Below are positions 25,748-34,565 of a DNA stretch of 64,000 nt, one piece after another. The notes below the pieces were generated by a model. It ran no database searches. It was not told the origin of the DNA and saw only the letters and a program-made list of their open reading frames with translations. Each line of letters starts with the position of its first letter. Position 1 is the first letter of the stretch. Source of the DNA: Hyphomicrobiales bacterium (lineage in GTDB: Bacteria > Pseudomonadota > Alphaproteobacteria > Rhizobiales > Rhizobiaceae); contig UCIV01000018.1 of the NCBI GenBank assembly GCA_900472575.1, positions 62,001 through 126,000 of the forward strand, given 5' to 3'. The position numbers and the translations under genes are program-made.

Positions 25748-26419
25748 TTAGGGCGCCTTGCCGGTGGCGGCGATATTGTCGAGCATGATTTGCGCGCGGT
25801 TGACAACATTGCGAGGCGCGCCCGCATCGTTTACGATTTGCTGGAACCACTGCTTGGCCTGCGGCATGTTTCCGGCCTTGTAGGCGGAAAGGCCGAGCGC
25901 TTCGCGTGCGGAATTGGCCAGAACATGGCCCTGCGCCGAAAGGATTTCCGCTTCGGCCGCAACCTGCTCGTAAGTGCCGGTATCGACCAGAATGAAGGCG
26001 GCGCGCATCTTGGCGAGATCGCGGACAGCCTGTGGCGCTGCATTGTCGTTTCCAACTTGGCGGTAGATCTCGACGGCAGCAGCCGCATCACCCTTGGCCT
26101 GCTGCACGGAAGCTGCGCGCATCTTTGCGAGTACCGGATAGGCGCCCGTGCCATCCTTCTCGATTGCAGCGAGGGCTGAAAGCGCCTCGTCGTTCTTGCC
26201 TTCCGAAGCAAGCGTCAGAGCCGCGATGAAGCGGTCGCCAGACTGCGAAGAGGCATGGTTGTCCCAATATTCATAACCGCGCCAGGCGGCCGTACCGATG
26301 ACGATCGCCACCGCGACACCAATCGCGATCCGGCCGTAACGCCTCCAGGCGTTCTTCAGCTGGTCTGAGCGAAGCTCTTCGTTCACTTCACGGAAAAAAC
26401 TGTCGTCGTTATGCGCCAT
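25748..26419 (-). CDS. Tetratricopeptide-repeat membrane protein, YfgM-like
   Basis: 223 residues. A cytoplasmic N terminus (SFFREVNEELRSDQLKNAWRRYG) is followed by one membrane span (IAIGVAVAIVIGTAAW) and a periplasmic TPR_21 domain with repeats ending near KQWFQQIVND. The E. coli relative YfgM attaches to the SecYEG translocon with PpiD and aids periplasmic folding. It is 33 bases upstream of der and probably co-transcribed; the bamB gene that separates the two in enterobacteria is missing here. Confidence 0.85.
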   Translation of the reverse strand: MAHNDDSFFREVNEELRSDQLKNAWRRYGRIAIGVAVAIVIGTAAWRGYEYWDNHASSQSGDRFIAALTLASEGKNDEALSALAAIEKDGTGAYPVLAKMRAASVQQAKGDAAAAVEIYRQVGNDNAAPQAVRDLAKMRAAFILVDTGTYEQVAAEAEILSAQGHVLANSAREALGLSAYKAGNMPQAKQWFQQIVNDAGAPRNVVNRAQIMLDNIAATGKAP

Positions 26420-26790
26420 CGAAGTCTCCGGCCCGCGTCAAGGGGCCAATCCTGGGTCGGTCGTCCGGCCAAAGCTCCGCCTGAGGCAAACAATTGGTCG
26501 GGAAAGCGCCTTCTAGCCTATTTTCCTTAGGATGTAAGGCCCCCCATGCAAAACGAGGAAGCTTATTGAAGCAACGCACTGATAAAGCTCGAAACCCACC
26601 GATCACGGACGCGTTACTCTGCCCCTTGCCGCCACAATCAATTAGCGTATGCTTTCGAAGGCGAAATTTCGCGCAATGACATGCATCTCTGGACATGACG
26701 GCCAGTGTTTAGCTCTTATTGCCGCCTTCGTGCCGACAGACTGCATCTCGTCATTGCGATCGCTCAGAGGAGACTCGGGAGGTCGGCTCG
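26420..26790. other. Divergent intergenic region without visible gene
   Basis: 371 bases between the YfgM-like gene (minus) and the outer membrane protein gene (plus). The short reading frames here have no ribosome-binding site and no family likeness. It must hold the two divergent promoters; I see no clear -35/-10 pair or repeat. Confidence 0.5.
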
Positions 26791-27441
26791 ATGCAAAGAG
26801 TTTACGCAGCTCTGGCTTTTGCCACACTGGCTATGTTTATGTGTCCACTATCTGCAGAGGCCGGCGATTGGTTAGATTGGCAGTGGTACGGCATCACCGG
26901 CCCCTGTGACGATAAGTGTGCCGTTATGGTTTTCGGGGGCAAGTTTGTCGAAACACCCATGGAGGACATCTTTCTCCGAGGTGATCTCTCCCCTTTCAAC
27001 TGGGATTACGGCGACAGCGGTTTCATCGGCCTGTCCGCATCCCGTACGGTCGCGAGCTTCTGGCGGGAACGTTTTGCGATCGAAACCGAACTCGGTGTCG
27101 GCAAGCGGTTTGGCAGCATGCACGAATCCGAAGTGTGGGCGGCCCTGTTTCTCCGCTACAGCGATTTCCCCTGGAATGATTACATCTACACGACCATAGC
27201 TGCCTCCACCGGCCTCAACTACGCCAGCGGTATTTCGCAGGAGGAAAAGGCCCGCGCAGGCAATGATCGCGGCGACCGGCTGCTGCATTATCTCGCCCCG
27301 GAAATCACCTTCGCATTACCTGAGAACAAGTCGAGAGAGCTTGTCATCCGCTTCCATCATCGGTCCGGTGGCTATGGTTTGGTCAGCGATGCAGATGGTG
27401 GCGTCCAGTATTTGACGATAGGGCTTCGGCTGCGGTTCTGA
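26791..27441 (+). CDS. Secreted outer-membrane beta-barrel protein, acyloxyacyl hydrolase-like
   Basis: 216 residues with a signal peptide cleaved near AEA-GDWLDW and a terminal Phe (GLRLRF) typical of outer membrane barrels. Aromatic-alternating strands are visible throughout, with GDSGFIGLSASRTVASFWRERFAIETELGVGKRFG. The pattern resembles the PagL/acyloxyacyl hydrolase-like proteins annotated in rhizobia; FHHRSGGYG could carry the His-Ser pair of that group. The ATG has GGGAGG seven bases upstream. Enzymatic function is not certain. Confidence 0.68.
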   Translation: MQRVYAALAFATLAMFMCPLSAEAGDWLDWQWYGITGPCDDKCAVMVFGGKFVETPMEDIFLRGDLSPFNWDYGDSGFIGLSASRTVASFWRERFAIETELGVGKRFGSMHESEVWAALFLRYSDFPWNDYIYTTIAASTGLNYASGISQEEKARAGNDRGDRLLHYLAPEITFALPENKSRELVIRFHHRSGGYGLVSDADGGVQYLTIGLRLRF

Positions 27442-27556
27442 TGCCGTCGATTGCAGATAAGCGGCATCCACTGTGTAGGCAATCAAAGCTTCGCCTTATT
27501 CGCTGGTCAAGAGCACTCGGATATTGCCAGTTCATTCGTAGAATCAGGAAATAGTG

Positions 27557-28561
27557 ATGCGTCTTCGACCCTTGGCCACCCTGCTTGCCGCACTCACCTT
27601 ATCGACAGGTGCAATGGCGCAAGATGTGGGGCAAAGGCCAAAGCAGTTGCTGATGATCTCCTTTGACGGTGCGGGCTCGAATGCCCTTTGGCAGCGTAGC
27701 CGCGATTTTGCCCGCAACAACAACGCCCATTTCACCTATTTTCTTTCCTGCACACTGGTCATCCCACGCGCCGACAAGGCCCGGTATCAGGGGCCGGACA
27801 AAAAAGCCGGCCGCTCCAATATCGGTTTTGCCCAAGATATTCCCGAGGCCAAGGAACGTCTCGGCCATATCTGGCAGGCGCATCAGGAAGGCCACGACAT
27901 ATCGAGCCATACCTGCGGCCATTTCGACGGCAAGGACTGGTCCGAGGCCGAATGGCGGCAGGAAATGGCGAGCTTTCACGATGTGATGACCAATGCCTGG
28001 AAGGCGATCGGCGCATCGTCCGACGAGCCGCAGGGCTGGCGCGAGTTCATCGACAACGACATTCGCGGTTTCCGCGCGCCCTATTTCTCCACCAGCGCCG
28101 GCATGACGGAGGCTGAGAAGAAGACGGGCTTCCAGTATGACGCAAGCCTCGTCACCAAGGGACCAATGATGCCGGAGACCAAAGGCGACCTTATCCGCTT
28201 CGGCCTGCCGCTGATCCCCGAAGGTCCGCAACAGCGGCCGATCATCGCCATGGACTACAATCTCTTCGTCCGCCACTCGGCCGGCATCGACAATCCCAGC
28301 CGCTCGGCGGAATTCGAGGAACGTGCCTATTCCGCCTTCCGCGCCGCATTCGACAAGCAGTATGACGGAGATCGCATTCCCATGCAGATCGGCCTGCATT
28401 TCGTCGAGATGAATGCCGGCGCCTATTGGCGGGCGATGGAACGGCTCGCCTCGGAAGTCTGCAACAAGGCCGATGTCGCCTGCGTCAGCTATACGGAAGC
28501 GATCCGTATGCTGGGTGAGCGCCATTCGTCACCGGCAAACGCCAGCAATTCCGCCGGATAA
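27557..28561 (+). CDS. Secreted polysaccharide deacetylase family protein
   Basis: 334 residues with a Sec signal peptide cleaved near AMA-QDVGQ. The NodB-homology region is visible as ISFDGAGSNALW (motif 1, which lacks the second Asp of TFDDG), GHDISSHTCGHFDG (motif 2, metal-binding His pair), then FRAPYFST (motif 3). It should remove acetyl groups from a sugar polymer in the periplasm, or may be a non-catalytic relative because of the altered motif 1. ATG 27557 has AGGAA upstream; a GTG lies one codon earlier. Confidence 0.82.
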   Translation: MRLRPLATLLAALTLSTGAMAQDVGQRPKQLLMISFDGAGSNALWQRSRDFARNNNAHFTYFLSCTLVIPRADKARYQGPDKKAGRSNIGFAQDIPEAKERLGHIWQAHQEGHDISSHTCGHFDGKDWSEAEWRQEMASFHDVMTNAWKAIGASSDEPQGWREFIDNDIRGFRAPYFSTSAGMTEAEKKTGFQYDASLVTKGPMMPETKGDLIRFGLPLIPEGPQQRPIIAMDYNLFVRHSAGIDNPSRSAEFEERAYSAFRAAFDKQYDGDRIPMQIGLHFVEMNAGAYWRAMERLASEVCNKADVACVSYTEAIRMLGERHSSPANASNSAG

Positions 28562-28676
28562 TCGCTATTTGCTGCACTGCCGCAAAATTGCCGCTCACGC
28601 GATATTTATCTCTTGTCCCTAGTCTCGGTAGCTTACGCCGCTTCCGACCATCTCCTGCGCACGGTATTACAATTTC

Positions 28677-29048
28677 ATGACACGATTGATGACGTCACGC
28701 CTGATCAAGCTTCTGCCATGGCTGGCGCTCGCGGCCATCATCTTTGCAACGGTCTCGCCGATACGCCTGCGCCCGCAGGATTTCGCCTCGGTGGACATCG
28801 ATCGCGCTGGTGCATTTGCCGCCATGGCGCTGCTTTTCATGCTGGCCTACCCGCGGCAATGGCTGCTTTGCGGCATCCTCGTCATCCTCGGCGCCGGAGG
28901 CATCGAATTGCTGCAATACCTGTCGCCGACCCGGCATGCCCATCTCGACGATGCAGTGGTCAAGGCCGCAGGCGCTGCTATCGGCTGCCTGATGGGCTGG
29001 GCGTTCAACCGCATGATCGCCCGTTTTCGCGCCCCCGTCGCGGCCTGA
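28677..29048 (+). CDS. VanZ-like membrane protein
   Basis: 123 residues with four predicted membrane segments: LIKLLPWLALAAIIFATVSP, AGAFAAMALLFMLAYP, LLCGILVILGAGGIELLQYL and AAGAAIGCLMGWAFNRM. The pattern P-x-R at the end of the first span and GGIELLQYLSPTRHAHLDDAVVKAAGA match VanZ-type proteins of alphaproteobacteria. Function is unknown. It follows the deacetylase by 115 bases. Confidence 0.7.
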   Translation: MTRLMTSRLIKLLPWLALAAIIFATVSPIRLRPQDFASVDIDRAGAFAAMALLFMLAYPRQWLLCGILVILGAGGIELLQYLSPTRHAHLDDAVVKAAGAAIGCLMGWAFNRMIARFRAPVAA

Positions 29049-29428
29049 CCGATCTTCTACCCAATCGTGGACAAATGCCGCAATCAGGCGTTCCGGCATT
29101 CCAGATTTCAACAACTTACATATTTTTCATCCCCGCCCCGTCCCCGCCCCCCCAAACCCGCGCGATAATCGGCGCGTCATCGGATGGGAAACCGGCTACG
29201 CGAACCGGCCTCCTCAACGGGTTCGAAGAGCCAGGTTCCGGTGATGGTCGCAGACGGTGTGAGCGGAGAGCCTGACAAGTCCTCCATAATTCATCCGAAG
29301 CGGTCGGGGCAGGCAAAACCTGAACCACAAAATGCAATCGAATATCCGCCTGCCTCATTCCCGAAAGGGTCAGATCGCACCGGCCATCCCCCCATGATGC
29401 GGCCGCGCGATCCCCTCAAAACGCAGAA
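29049..29428. other. Intergenic region without visible gene
   Basis: About 380 bases between the VanZ-like gene and the bacA terminator. It includes a C-rich low-complexity stretch (29131-29160). A plus-strand frame of 116 codons runs from here into the bacA coding region on the other strand, with no family likeness, so I do not call it. Confidence 0.5.
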
Positions 29429-29456
29429 CCGCGCCGGATCGACAAATCCGGCGCGG
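29429..29456 (-). terminator. Terminator hairpin of bacA
   Basis: On the minus strand CCGCGCCGGAT, a six-base loop and ATCCGGCGCGG form an 11-bp stem 30 bases after the bacA stop. The T-tail is split (TTCTGCGTTTT), so efficiency is uncertain. Confidence 0.65.
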
Positions 29457-29485
29457 CCAAAACTGCGTGGTCTCTCCGACTTGGA

Positions 29486-30757
29486 TCAGGTCGGCTTGTT
29501 CGCCGCCATCTCGCCACCTTCGGCTTCGCGCTGAAGATAACGCTGGTCGATATCCGGCAGCGGACCACCGTCGATCGCAGCCTCGAATGCCTTCAGGCGC
29601 TTGTGGATCGAAAGCAGCTCGATGATCGTCGTCCAGGAATTGACCAGATACTGGAACGAATTCGTCACCTGGCCGAAGGCCGTGGCGATCTGCTGGTAGA
29701 TACCGTAGGTGATCTTGCCCGCAACGATCGTCGGAACCAGCATCAGGAGCAGGAAGACGGCGTCCGCCTGAATGTAGAAATAACGAGCGACGTTGAAATA
29801 GAGGTAATGCCAGTACATGCGGAAATAGTTCTTCCGCACATTGCCATAGAGCTCTTTCACCGTCAGCGGCTGGGCGCGATCCGCATGATCTTCGCCATAG
29901 ACCAGCTCCTTACGATAGGCGGCCTCGACGCGCTGATTGCGAAAGTTGAGCCCCGGCAGCTTGATGCCGACGGTCGCCAATAGAACGGTACCGAAAACAG
30001 ACCAGATGATAGCCAGCCAGAACAGGGCATGCGGCACCTCGCCGATGATCGGCAGTTCGGAGACGTAGCTCGACAAGCCAAACAGAATCGGCAGGAAGAC
30101 GACAAGCGTCATAACCGAGTTGATCAGCGTGATGCCGAGGCCTTCCAGAGTAGCCGAGAAGCGCATCGTATCTTCCTGAACACGCTGCGAGGCACCTTCG
30201 ATATGCCTGAGTTTTTCCCATTTCGACATATAGAAGTCGTTCATCGCCGTGCGCCAACGGAAGATGTAATGGCTGGTAAAGAAGTCGGTCAGGATGGAAA
30301 CGCCCATGCTGAGGAAAGCGATCTTGGCGAAGATGATCTGCAACTCGTAAAAGTCCCAAGCCGTGATGCCTGGCTGTTTTGACAACGCGTTTTGCAGGAG
30401 ATCACCGAATGGACGCCGGAAGTTGTTGATGACGACAGAAATTTGAACACCGAAATACGTGACCGCGATGATCAGCAGCGATCCCCATATCGACCAGTAC
30501 CGCCACGGATTATCTTTGGCGATCAGGGTCCAGACGGCACCGAATAACACGAGGCAGGACGCCATATAGGCGTAGAAAAACAGATTGGCCGGCACCAGGA
30601 AATAGGTGAGGTCGTAAGGCTCCTGTTCCGGCATGACGTAGCCGAAGGAAGCCCCCAGACCTTCAAAGATGAAATACCAGGCGAGAATGGCCACGAAAGC
30701 AAAAACTACCGCGGAAATGAAGAAAAATTTCGGGCGGGGAAAGAAGGAATGGAACAC
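29486..30757 (-). CDS. bacA: Peptide transporter BacA/SbmA
   Basis: 423 residues, the size of BacA. It begins MFHSFFPRPKFFFIS as in Sinorhizobium BacA and has the SbmA_BacA fold of an ABC-exporter-like membrane domain without an ATPase: ITAWDFYELQIIFAKI, FRWRTAMNDFYMSKWEKLRHIEGASQRVQED and FNVARYFYIQADAVFLLLMLVPTI. It imports antimicrobial and plant NCR peptides, driven by proton motive force, and is needed for lipid A very-long-chain fatty acid content and for symbiosis in some rhizobia. It is a single-gene unit with its own terminator. Confidence 0.95.
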   Translation of the reverse strand: MFHSFFPRPKFFFISAVVFAFVAILAWYFIFEGLGASFGYVMPEQEPYDLTYFLVPANLFFYAYMASCLVLFGAVWTLIAKDNPWRYWSIWGSLLIIAVTYFGVQISVVINNFRRPFGDLLQNALSKQPGITAWDFYELQIIFAKIAFLSMGVSILTDFFTSHYIFRWRTAMNDFYMSKWEKLRHIEGASQRVQEDTMRFSATLEGLGITLINSVMTLVVFLPILFGLSSYVSELPIIGEVPHALFWLAIIWSVFGTVLLATVGIKLPGLNFRNQRVEAAYRKELVYGEDHADRAQPLTVKELYGNVRKNYFRMYWHYLYFNVARYFYIQADAVFLLLMLVPTIVAGKITYGIYQQIATAFGQVTNSFQYLVNSWTTIIELLSIHKRLKAFEAAIDGGPLPDIDQRYLQREAEGGEMAANKPT

Positions 30758-30880
30758 GGAGCGGGTGCTTTCCTGAGTTCGGAGCTGCGGGGTGCGGTGT
30801 TAGGGCGCGAAATTATGGCAATCGCGTGGATGCGGCAATGGCCGCACCGCTTTGTTACGCATTTGTAACCACGTTCCTAC

Positions 30881-32059
30881 TCAAGGAATACGTTTCGCCA
30901 CGATTGCCGCCAGCACGACGCAGACGATGAGCACGCCCGTCGCGATCAGCGTCGGAAGCGCGAAACTGCCGCTCTTCTCAGCAGCCCAGCCTGCCACCAG
31001 CGGGCCGACGATCTGCCCGACGCCAAAAGCCGCCGTCATTGCGGCAAGCGCCCGGCGCGGGCTTTCAGGCGCAAGCTTGCCGCCCAGCTGCAACCCGTAG
31101 GCGGTAATCACCATGAAGGTTGCGCCGAGCAGCAATCCGCCAAACAGCGCACCGGCGGTCGGTGGCAGAAGAACCGAACAGACAACACCGATAGCAAGCA
31201 CCGTCATCGCCACCGTGTAGGATCTGGCAAGCCCGGCACGGACTGCCAGCGGATGCCAGACGAGAAGTGACACGGCAGCCGCGCAGCCGGTCACGAACCA
31301 TGCGAGAAATTCGATCACCGGCCCCGCATCCCCCTGCCTTGCGATCGTCACCAGGAATGTCGCGGTAATCACATAACCGAAGCCGAACAGGCCATAGGAT
31401 GTCGTCAGCAGCACCAGCGGCAGTTTCCATCTGAGCGCAGGCTCCACCCGACGCTCCGTCATGCCATGCGGGCGCGGCAGCATCCATTGCACGACAAGCA
31501 CCGCCGCAAGTGTGATCGCGGCACCCGCCAGCCAGTTGATCCGCCAGCCATGCGCCGCATCACCCGCCGATGTATTGACGACCAGCGCCAGCGCCGAGGA
31601 TAGCGCGATCCCCGCCCCCACGCCGCCGAAATGCAGGAAATTCACGACATGCCCTCGGCTGCCGCAGTTTCGTGCAAAGGGAAGCACGATAGACGAGGTC
31701 AGGATCATCGCCAGCGCGCTCGCCAGGCCTGCGAGGAAGCGAATCGCCACGAATGCCGGCACGGAGGTGGTGAGCGCCATCGCCGCCAGCAGGATCGCGG
31801 TCGCCATCAGCGAGGACAAAGCGATCATTCTTTCACGCCCGGCCGCCCAGCCCTGCCCCGCCAAAATCGCGCCGGCCAGATATCCGGCAAAATTGCCCGC
31901 GGCGATATAACCCGCATCGGCCGACGAAATCGGAATGCCTGCAATCATGCCCGGCAGGACCGGCGTGTAGAAGAAGCGGCCGAAGCCCATGGCCGCAGCC
32001 ATGGCGATTGCGCCGGAAAGGCCGACGAGACGAAGGTTCAAGCGAGCGGTCGTGTCCAT
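30881..32059 (-). CDS. MFS transporter, YbfB/YjiJ family
   Basis: 392 residues with about 12 membrane segments. The family hallmark MGFGRFFYTPVLPGM lies in the first span, then YIAAGNFAGYLAGA and RFLAGLASALAMILTSS. YbfB/YjiJ-type carriers are uncharacterised; the substrate cannot be read from sequence. I chose ATG 32059 (MDTTARLNLRL) over an upstream start at 32092. It faces away from the small gene at 32255. Confidence 0.88.
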   Translation of the reverse strand: MDTTARLNLRLVGLSGAIAMAAAMGFGRFFYTPVLPGMIAGIPISSADAGYIAAGNFAGYLAGAILAGQGWAAGRERMIALSSLMATAILLAAMALTTSVPAFVAIRFLAGLASALAMILTSSIVLPFARNCGSRGHVVNFLHFGGVGAGIALSSALALVVNTSAGDAAHGWRINWLAGAAITLAAVLVVQWMLPRPHGMTERRVEPALRWKLPLVLLTTSYGLFGFGYVITATFLVTIARQGDAGPVIEFLAWFVTGCAAAVSLLVWHPLAVRAGLARSYTVAMTVLAIGVVCSVLLPPTAGALFGGLLLGATFMVITAYGLQLGGKLAPESPRRALAAMTAAFGVGQIVGPLVAGWAAEKSGSFALPTLIATGVLIVCVVLAAIVAKRIP

Positions 32060-32195
32060 GGCATGCTTATGGCAGCGCAACATAGGCCGCACAAATCAGC
32101 ATTATTCATCGTTGTCGGAATATTTTGAATGATTCTACGCGAAAAGCAGGTGCAGTAACGAATTGGTGCGCCGCATGCGGTCATTTGTCTTGTTG

Positions 32196-32224
32196 TTGAC
32201 ACGAATGATCGTCATTGTCTGCTT
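32196..32224 (+). promoter_or_regulatory. Candidate promoter with operator dyad before the small gene
   Basis: A consensus -35 TTGACA (32196-32201) is followed, inside the spacer, by the dyad AATGA-TCG-TCATT (32204-32216). The -10 would lie near 32219-32224 and is poor. A dyad in this place is typical of a repressor site. Confidence 0.35.
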
Positions 32225-32254
32225 CGTGCCAAATCAACAGACGGGAGGCGCAAA

Positions 32255-32473
32255 ATGGATCGTGACCTGACCGTATCGGAAGTGCTGGTGGACCCGCTGA
32301 TCGCGCAGCTGCGCAAGGCGGACCTGATCGGCAATGCCGCATTCGCTCAACTGATGGAAAGTGCCGCTCGCATTCATGCGCGCCGCTCGATCGATACTCT
32401 AGGCGAAGAGCGTGTGAGCGCCTTCTATTGCGCTATCGAGGCGGCCAATCGCGCCGAATCCTGCGTTCGCTAA
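32255..32473 (+). CDS. Small conserved-looking hypothetical protein
   Basis: 72 residues, acidic and helical, no signal peptide or membrane span: VLVDPLIAQLRKADLIGNAAFAQLMESAARIHARRS. The ATG is well supported by GGGAGGCG four to eight bases upstream, codon use matches its neighbours, and a hairpin follows. I do not recognise a named family; its length and composition are like short rhizobial proteins annotated as hypothetical. It stands alone between the divergent MFS gene and convergent map. Confidence 0.7.
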   Translation: MDRDLTVSEVLVDPLIAQLRKADLIGNAAFAQLMESAARIHARRSIDTLGEERVSAFYCAIEAANRAESCVR

Positions 32474-32481
32474 AAACGTTT

Positions 32482-32507
32482 CCGGTCGCCGCTTTCGCCG
32501 CGACCGG
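32482..32507. terminator. Bidirectional hairpin between the small gene and map
   Basis: CCGGTCGC (32482-32489) and GCGACCGG (32500-32507) form an 8-bp stem; the loop bases can extend it with CGC/GC pairs. On the minus strand AAACGTTTTTAG follows, which gives a modest T-run for map. Confidence 0.55.
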
Positions 32508-32520
32508 CTTATGACAATCC

Positions 32521-33276
32521 TTAATTCGCCAATGTCAGGATAAGCGGCCCGCTCTTGGTCGCGACGATCGTGTGTTCGTATTGCACGGTCGGTGCGTTCG
32601 GGTCGCTGTAGAGCGTCCACGGATCGTCATTGTCGCCATCTTCCGCCCATGTGCCGCCGAGCGAAAGAAACGGCTCGACGGTAAAGACAAGGCCCTCCTC
32701 CATGATCCGGCGCTCGCTCTTTTCCGGCCAGGTCGGAATTTCCTTCGGCTCGTCATGCAGGGTCAGGCCGATGCCGTGGCTGGAAAGATTGGTGATCAGC
32801 GTATAGCGGTTCTTCTTGGCAAACGCGCCGATCGCATTGCCGATACCTGCGATCTTGTTGCCGGCCTTGACCTGCTGCAACCCGGTCCAGAGCGCGCGCT
32901 TGCCGTCGCGGCAAAGCTTTTCGATCTCGCGGCGAACCGGCGGCACCGCATAGGATGCGCCGCAATCGCCGAAGAAACCGTCCTTCACGGCAGAAACGTC
33001 GATATTGACGAGATCACCTGCCTTGATCACCCTGCCGCCCGGAATGCCATGCGCAACCTCTTCGTTGACGCTGATGCAGGTCGCACCGGGAAACTGGTAG
33101 CAGGTCTCGGGCGCCGATTGCGCGCCGTTATCCTCAAGCAGCTTGCGGCCGATATCGTCCAGTTCCTTGGTGGTGATCCCAGGCTCCAGTGACTTCGCCA
33201 TCGTCTCCATCGCCTGGGCGCAGAGCCGGCCGATCGCTTTCAGCTTGTCGAGTTCATCTTCACTGGAGATTACCAT
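32521..33276 (-). CDS. map: Methionine aminopeptidase, type I
   Basis: 251 residues. It removes the initiator methionine from nascent proteins. Pita-bread fold ligands are visible in order: NIDVSAVKDGFFGDCG (two Asp), SSHGIG (His), FTVEPF (Glu) and VQYEHT (Glu). The substrate His is in EEVAHGIPGG. GDCGASYAVPP and DNDDPWTLYS show it is a diverged copy, and many rhizobia have a second map gene. It is followed in the opposite sense by the small gene above and preceded by an LLM oxidoreductase gene after 28 bases on the same strand. Confidence 0.92.
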   Translation of the reverse strand: MVISSEDELDKLKAIGRLCAQAMETMAKSLEPGITTKELDDIGRKLLEDNGAQSAPETCYQFPGATCISVNEEVAHGIPGGRVIKAGDLVNIDVSAVKDGFFGDCGASYAVPPVRREIEKLCRDGKRALWTGLQQVKAGNKIAGIGNAIGAFAKKNRYTLITNLSSHGIGLTLHDEPKEIPTWPEKSERRIMEEGLVFTVEPFLSLGGTWAEDGDNDDPWTLYSDPNAPTVQYEHTIVATKSGPLILTLAN

Positions 33277-33304
33277 TGCGGGTCGTTTCCTTGTCTTCGT
33301 CTTT

Positions 33305-34366
33305 TTAGTTCGCCTGCGATGTGGCCCGCTCAGCCGATCCGGTCAATTCCTTTCTGACGATCGGCGCCACCTTCGTGCCGTAAAGCTCGATGCCGCGCAT
33401 GATCTGGTCGTGCGGCATAAGCCCGATCGCCATCTGCAGCAGGAACCGGTCCATCTTGAACACGCTGTGGGCGGCAATGATCTTTTCGGCCACCAGTTCC
33501 GGCTCGCCGACGAAAAGATTGCCAAGCGCAGAGCGAGCCTGATCGAAATGTGCCCGGCTCGTCGGGCCCCAGCCCCGTTCGCGGCCAAGCCGGTTCATCA
33601 CCTCGGACTGCGGACCGTAGAACTGGTCTGCCGCGGCCTGCGTCGTATCGGCAATGAAACCGTGGACATTGATGCTCGTCTTCAGCTTCGCCGGATCGTG
33701 GCCGGCATTCTCGCCTGCTTCGCGATAGAGATCGGCAAACGGCTTGAAGCGCGGATATTCCCCGCCGATGATCGCGATCGCCAGAGGCAGGCCGAGCGAA
33801 CCGGCACGCACCACCGATTGCGGTGTGCCACCAACGGCGATCCAGACCGGTAACTGCTCCTGCAACGGCCGCGGATAGACACCGTGCCTGTTGATCGGCG
33901 CGCGCATCTGTCCCTTCCAGCTGACGATCTCCTCGTCGCGAAGTTTTAGCAGCAGATCCAGCTTTTCGGTGAAGAGTTCGTCATAATCTCCCAGATCGTA
34001 GCCAAACAGCGGGAAGGACTCGATGAACGACCCGCGCCCGGCCATGATCTCGGCGCGCCCGCCGGAAATCAGGTCGACGGTCGAAAACTGCTGGAATACC
34101 CGAACCGGATCGTCGGAACTCAGCACCGTGACGGAACTGGTCAGCCGGATATTCCTGGTGATCGCGGCCGCTGCAGCAAGCACCGTCGAAGGCGAAGAGA
34201 TCACGTAATCGGAACGGTGATGTTCACCCAGCCCGAAGACGTCGAGCCCCACCTCATCGGCAAGCTTGATCTCCTCAAGAAGATTTTTAAGCCGCCTTGC
34301 GCCCTCGACACCCTTGTCGAGAGCGGCCGCGTCCATATCGCCGAATGTATGAAGCCCGAGTTCCAT
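33305..34366 (-). CDS. LLM class flavin-dependent oxidoreductase
   Basis: 353 residues, bacterial luciferase-like TIM barrel. Visible are [70 protein letters not shown] (flavin-binding region) and [17 protein letters not shown]. Members use FMN or F420; in rhizobia FMN is likely, and the substrate is unknown. ATG 34366 has AGGA seven bases upstream, so I ignore a longer frame to 34519. It may be in one transcript with map. Confidence 0.87.
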   Translation of the reverse strand: MELGLHTFGDMDAAALDKGVEGARRLKNLLEEIKLADEVGLDVFGLGEHHRSDYVISSPSTVLAAAAAITRNIRLTSSVTVLSSDDPVRVFQQFSTVDLISGGRAEIMAGRGSFIESFPLFGYDLGDYDELFTEKLDLLLKLRDEEIVSWKGQMRAPINRHGVYPRPLQEQLPVWIAVGGTPQSVVRAGSLGLPLAIAIIGGEYPRFKPFADLYREAGENAGHDPAKLKTSINVHGFIADTTQAAADQFYGPQSEVMNRLGRERGWGPTSRAHFDQARSALGNLFVGEPELVAEKIIAAHSVFKMDRFLLQMAIGLMPHDQIMRGIELYGTKVAPIVRKELTGSAERATSQAN

Positions 34367-34565
34367 GGAAGATCCTGTCATCTGGACAAAAGGATAAATT
34401 GGGATGTTTCCATGCTTCAGATAGAGACCCGCGGCCTCAAGCGCAAACCGCAAACAATCGAACTTACCGTTCGACAAATTCGATAGCTGGCCTAAGTTCC
34501 GCTGACAGATCACTGACAATCATCAAGTTCCAAACGGATCCCTGTTCGCTCAGTCGGGAGATGAC

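Noticed and set aside
26409..26696. 95-codon minus-strand frame upstream of the YfgM-like gene
   Set aside because: No ribosome-binding site and no family likeness; it lies in the promoter region.
29184..29534. 116-codon plus-strand frame before and into bacA
   Set aside because: Runs through the bacA terminator and into its coding region; composition is random-like.
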